Shown here: positions 62,001 through 64,000 of the stretch, piece by piece
Layout: each line of letters opens with the position of its first letter
Numbering within the stretch: position 1 is the stretch's first letter
Assembly (NCBI GenBank): GCA_905250025.1
Contig: CAJNOJ010000008.1
Span: 967,925-1,031,924 of the forward strand
DNA: 64,000 bases
DNA from: Adineta ricciae
Taxonomy: Eukaryota; Rotifera; Eurotatoria; Adinetida; Adinetidae
Reading direction: 5' to 3'
Notes under the pieces: model-generated
What the model was told of the DNA's origin: nothing
What the model saw: only the letters and a program-made list of their open reading frames with translations
The model's database searches: none
Program-made: the position numbers and the translations under genes

Positions 62001-64000
62001 GGATTCTCTATTACTCATTCAAATTTACAGACAGTATCAATTAACCTTTAATTTTGAAAGTGATATTATCAGTATTCGACCATTCTTCGAAAACGATACT
62101 ATTGCTGATCACGCGAAATTGCTTGTGGCTCTTACAGTCGATAACATCAAACTAAATCTATGGCACACGTTACACATCGCAGAAGGTCAGCTTATAATGT
62201 GTTTCATTTTTGGAAAACCGTATTTGTTTAATTTATTTTAAGGTATCGCATCATTCGCTCAAGAACGTATATATCTCGATGAACAAGTTCGCTTTTCCAA
62301 CAAAATTGCTATCTACAACGAAATTGCAGCTCTTCAAGTTGCTAACGGTTCCCTGTCAGTAGATCGCCTTTCAAGAGCTTTACAATCGGTTATGAGTAAA
62401 CATAAAATACTAAGGACTTCTCTCACGGTCGATTATAGTGACCGTACCTTAACCCAACAAGTTAATAATGGCCATGCAGTGTGTAAATTATTACCGGATA
62501 AAACATTTATAAATGCAAATGAACTTCATGACATAATCTGGCAAATCACAATCGATCCTAATCTCTTCAGTTTATCGACTGGCAGTGTTTTTCATTGTCA
62601 GATACTTCGGCAACATAGGTCATCTGAACAAATGACTGATCCAGCATACATAACAGAGGGCGACGTACTTATAATCGGCGCTCATCATGCAGCAGCTGAC
62701 CGATCAACATTTCCTATTATTTACACCGACATATGTAGTGCTTACAACAATCATGCAGGATATATAGACGATAAAGAGCTATTGCAGTACATTGATTATA
62801 GTGTACATGAACGTATCACAGATATGACAACGTCGCGACAGTTTTGGGCTTCCCATCTACAAGGAAGCGATCTGGAACGTCGATTACCACTGCCCATCGA
62901 TCATCATCGCTCACATAGTGCACAACGCTCAGGATATGCCTCGATTTTTCGAATATCTTTCCACGAAACGACCATATCAAACTTTCTTAATTGTGCGTCT
63001 TCATATCAAGTTACCCCATTTCAACTAGGATTGACAACATTCTATGCGTTCTTATACAGGCTAACACGTCAGCAAACAGATCTATGCGTTGCCTGCCTGA
63101 ATGCTAATCGGTATAGATCTGAACTAGAGAATATGGTAGGAATGTTTGTTTCGACATTACCGTACCTGATACACATTGACTCAGACACTTCCTTTGATGA
63201 TCTTTTCAACCGTGTGCGAAACGAATGCTTGTCCATATTTGAACATTCTCAATATCCGTTACAGTACATCATTAAAGATTTTAACCTCAATTCCTCGAAT
63301 CTTTCATTTCTTGAAACATTGTTTGACTACATTACCGTGTCATTTAACGCTGAAAAACTATTTATGGATACAGCTAATATGAAACAGGTCGCATCAGCTC
63401 AATCACTTGAAGTTGGCAAATTTGACTTCAAACTCACGTTCATACAAAATCCAGCATTAGCTGATGATAAACTATCAGTAAAAGTTGTATGTTCTGATGA
63501 TGTTTTTGATGATTCTACCATTTCAAAGATGGCATACAGATTTAAATACTTATTTGAACAATTTTTCTCAATGGATTCAACCATCACTCAAACTAAGTTG
63601 CGAACACTTAAGCTCAACGATTTAATTCTTGTTTTACCAGAAGAAGTTAACGAGATACAAAACGCATTATTCCGACGTCAATCGATTAGCGGCGCACAAG
63701 GTAAGTTGCCATCGAACGCACCAGTCCTCTATAAAGTTATAAATTTTCAAACGATTCTAAACCTCTCATAGAAACAAACGTTGCCTGAGATTGTTCACAT
63801 AATATCTAAAACTATCATATTCTACTTCGCTACATTGAAACAGTTTACCTGCGCTATAGGACCAGCATCTTATGCTCAGGCTCGTATATGGCTCGACGAA
63901 CGAACCCGATTCGATCCTGATAAACCACAACTCGCCATCTATAACATGCCTTTCCTCTATCGCCTCGCAACAGGCTCATCTCTTTCCGTTCAGCAGCTCC
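50078..64000 (+). CDS. multimodular nonribosomal peptide synthetase with thiazole-forming module (partial at window edge)
   Basis: Eleven exons: 50078-50392, 50441-50684, 50744-52201, 52275-52841, 52898-53985, 54041-54349, 56155-56485, 56545-57540, 57596-62185, 62243-63700 and 63860 onward. They keep one frame through 11,497 coding bases (over 3,830 residues). Domain order is an unknown N-terminus of about 105 aa, then T, C1, C2, A1, T1, Cy, A2 with inserted Ox, T2, C3 and the start of C4. An NRPS builds peptides by activating amino acids (A), holding them on phosphopantetheine (T) and joining them (C); Cy plus Ox makes a thiazole from Cys. No termination domain is seen because the gene continues. 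An in-frame TAA at 50426 falls inside a plausible 48-bp intron (50393-50440). NRPSs are bacterial and fungal in origin, so this is a horizontally acquired, intron-bearing gene. Confidence 0.92.
50441..50684 (+). other. NRPS domain: initial thiolation (carrier) domain
   Basis: Exon encoding PINFGMDSLSATILFQRM. The Ser codon at 50504-50506 is the phosphopantetheine attachment site (usual LGGDSL, here FGMDSL). It is followed by an FFTQDTIGDQIKLM helix. No adenylation domain precedes it, only about 105 residues of unrecognised sequence, so the loading amino or acyl group must come from elsewhere. Confidence 0.8.
50744..52201 (+). other. NRPS domain: condensation C1 (single 1,458-bp exon)
   Basis: Opens SFAQERIFLDEQVRF (C1 core). 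It has the intact catalytic HHTVFDG at 51184-51204 (HHxxxDG), then CFNANRYKPELQNMLGMFVA and YPLQHIIADLHLESS. The exon is bounded by phase-1 introns that split a Gly codon at each end, and its 486-codon length equals that of C3. It is followed directly by a second C domain without an A or T domain. Confidence 0.88.
52275..53750 (+). other. NRPS domain: condensation C2 (variant active site)
   Basis: Opens SYAQTRIYQCERTF. The catalytic motif at 52724-52744 reads HHALFDF: both His and the Asp are kept but the final Gly is Phe. Later blocks are GMPIDNRYKSELRSIIGMFV and YFPLERIFNQK. An internal intron lies at 52842-52897. It precedes adenylation domain A1. Confidence 0.83.
54526..54867. repeat. fold-back element with about 110-bp imperfect inverted arms
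   Basis: The left arm (54526-54636) and the reverse complement of the right arm (54754-54867) align over about 110 bases. Shared blocks include GCTAG-ACGACGAAAC, TTACTAAGTAA, TGCACT/G and TCGAATGGT, in the same order with scattered mismatches. The loop is about 117 bp. It looks like an aged MITE or fold-back transposon. No clear target duplication was found. Confidence 0.65.
55584..55591. repeat. left target-site duplication of the MITE
   Basis: TCTTATCT, identical to 55906-55913 on the other side of the element. Confidence 0.85.
55592..55905. mobile_element. hAT-like MITE, 314 bp, with perfect 8-bp target-site duplication
   Basis: Terminal inverted repeats: the left end reads CATTGGCGGCGC and the reverse complement of the right end reads CATGGGCGGCGC (11 of 12 match). 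TCTTATCT is present directly on both sides (55584-55591 and 55906-55913), a perfect 8-bp duplication typical of hAT transposons. Inside are subterminal copies of GAGGCAAT and ATTGCCTCCCC in both orientations. No transposase frame is present, so it is non-autonomous. Both ends and the duplication are nearly intact, so insertion appears recent. Confidence 0.88.
55906..55913. repeat. right target-site duplication of the MITE
   Basis: TCTTATCT, identical to 55584-55591. Confidence 0.85.
57235..57540 (+). other. NRPS domain: thiolation T1
   Basis: DESEIYIHKLWSKILN leads to NASFFDIGGHSLLLVQLYQS. The Ser of GGHSL carries the phosphopantetheine arm. It is followed by the TITDHARLIAQEI helix and a phase-1 intron. 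Confidence 0.88.
57596..59050 (+). other. NRPS domain: heterocyclization (Cy)
   Basis: Starts with the Cy1 motif PFPVTDIQQAYLIGR. The condensation HHxxxDG is replaced by the Cy-type DxxxxD motif: the codons at 58081-58098 read DALILD, in the context HIGFDALILDFWSM. Further Cy blocks are LPIFNRLPIHPQINEIAGDF and PFVFTCGID. Cy domains condense and cyclodehydrate Cys, Ser or Thr to a thiazoline or oxazoline. Confidence 0.92.
59080..61800 (+). other. NRPS domain: cysteine-type adenylation A2 interrupted by an oxidase
   Basis: Core motifs are YIIYTSGSTGKPKGVMISHQ (A3), FDLSVYDIFGSLNGGG (A4, Asp codon 59650-59652), LGGATEASIWS (A5), GELYIGGIGLADGYW (A6), YRTGDHGRF (A7) and GRKDYQVKVHGHRIELGEIE (A8). 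A long insertion follows, then SAKLPTYMIPSHFLPVSTFP and LNPNGKIDRQALP (A10, 61741-61770). The nine pocket positions read D-L-Y-N-L-S-L-I-W, identical to the known Cys code. Confidence 0.92.
60560..61590 (+). other. NRPS domain: McbC/SagB-type flavin oxidase (Ox) inserted between A8 and A10
   Basis: Begins YYARKSYRQFTNEHIDRSTI. It has the nitroreductase-like FMN-site block YYYASAGSLYPVQVYVEV (60775 onward), GLYYHNPDKHSLELV, CSLETGYMMGLLEKEASKMG and IGICPIGSRASF (about 61465-61500). The same placement inside an A domain is known in bacterial thiazole modules of the epothilone type. It should oxidise thiazoline to thiazole. Confidence 0.9.
61830..62140 (+). other. NRPS domain: thiolation T2
   Basis: TETERIIVNIWQQVLY leads to SSFYGLGGDSLLLIQIYRQY, with the phosphopantetheine Ser at codon 62005-62007. 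A linker of about 25 residues containing HSDMSLIEEKKQSAPPISV is inserted before the core and looks disordered. Confidence 0.88.
62243..63700 (+). other. NRPS domain: condensation C3 (variant active site; same exon length as C1)
   Basis: Opens SFAQERIYLDEQVRF and is clearly paralogous to C1 along its length (YIDYSVHERITDM, CLNANRYRSELENMVGMFVS). The catalytic motif at 62683-62703 reads HHAAADR instead of HHxxxDG. The exon is 1,458 bp with phase-1 introns on both sides, exactly like C1. Confidence 0.87.
63860..64000 (+). other. NRPS domain: condensation C4, start only (cut by window edge)
   Basis: Opens PASYAQARIWLDERTRFDPD, the same type as C2 (SYAQTRIYQCER), and is preceded by a phase-1 intron of 159 bp. 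The C3-C4 pair therefore repeats the C1-C2 arrangement. Confidence 0.85.

Noticed and set aside
1-64000. CRISPR arrays, tRNA or rRNA genes, prokaryotic operons
   Set aside because: No regularly spaced repeats or cloverleaf-like sequences were found by eye; intron-rich gene structure excludes a prokaryotic source.

Overview
The window is nuclear DNA of a small invertebrate animal. Genes on both strands are split by many short introns (mostly about 48-60 bp, GT-AG), the DNA is AT-rich, and the gene content is metazoan: a TRPC-type channel, a TIA-1/TIAR RNA-binding protein, a Na+/K+-ATPase beta subunit, an ASK1-type MAP3K, a class B1 peptide-hormone GPCR and two neuropeptide precursors. A fungal/bacterial-looking nonribosomal peptide synthetase (NRPS) carrying animal-style introns, next to ordinary animal genes, points to a bdelloid rotifer, where horizontally acquired NRPS genes are known. 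That assignment is an inference; no ribosomal or mitochondrial marker is present.

Layout. 1-400 (-): 5' end of a TRPC-like channel. 1354-3323 (+): TIA-1/TIAR. 4982-5441 (+): cytochrome b5. 6069-8291 (-): chondroitin synthase-like glycosyltransferase. 8928-10305 (-): Na+/K+-ATPase beta. 11182-11571 (+): CCAP-like neuropeptide precursor. 12300-14852 (-): PP2C phosphatase. 15906-21780 (+): ASK1/MAP3K5-like kinase. 22423-24494 (-): ribophorin I. 24867-25433 (-): unknown two-TM protein. 27193-29906 (+): class B1 GPCR. 30071-32927 (-): USP35/38-type deubiquitinase. 33005-33616 (-): tail-anchored unknown. 33871-35456 (-): calmin-like CH-domain membrane protein. 36007-36987 (-): SF3A2. 37324-38167 (+): ATP12/ATPAF2. 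38385-39464 (+): SLC35-type transporter. 39630-40938 (+): luminal C2H2 membrane protein. 41241-46761 (+): very large GHKL-ATPase protein resembling the fungal DUF3684 family, with a C-terminal HExxH motif. 47112-47793 (+): FxPRLamide (pyrokinin-like) precursor. 50078-64000 (+): NRPS, running off the right edge.

The NRPS is the outstanding feature. My exon model keeps one frame through 11 exons and more than 3,800 codons, giving T - C - C - A - T - Cy - A(Ox) - T - C - C.... The second module has a heterocyclization (Cy) domain, an adenylation domain whose specificity positions read D-L-Y-N-L-S-L-I-W (the classical cysteine code), and a flavin oxidase (Ox) inserted inside the adenylation domain. 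In bacterial thiazole pathways this arrangement makes a thiazole from cysteine. The whole Cy-A-Ox-T module sits in one 4,590-bp exon between phase-1 introns. Two C domains, C1 and C3, are each a single phase-1/phase-1 exon of exactly 1,458 bp, which suggests module duplication or shuffling at the exon level. A 1,805-bp intron in the first adenylation domain has been invaded by a 314-bp hAT-like MITE with a perfect 8-bp target duplication, and by a separate fold-back element.

The other genes do not form a pathway with the NRPS. They are a normal animal neighbourhood covering signalling, secretory-pathway glycosylation, splicing, mitochondrial assembly and neuropeptides. About 2.3 kb without recognisable genes separates them from the NRPS.
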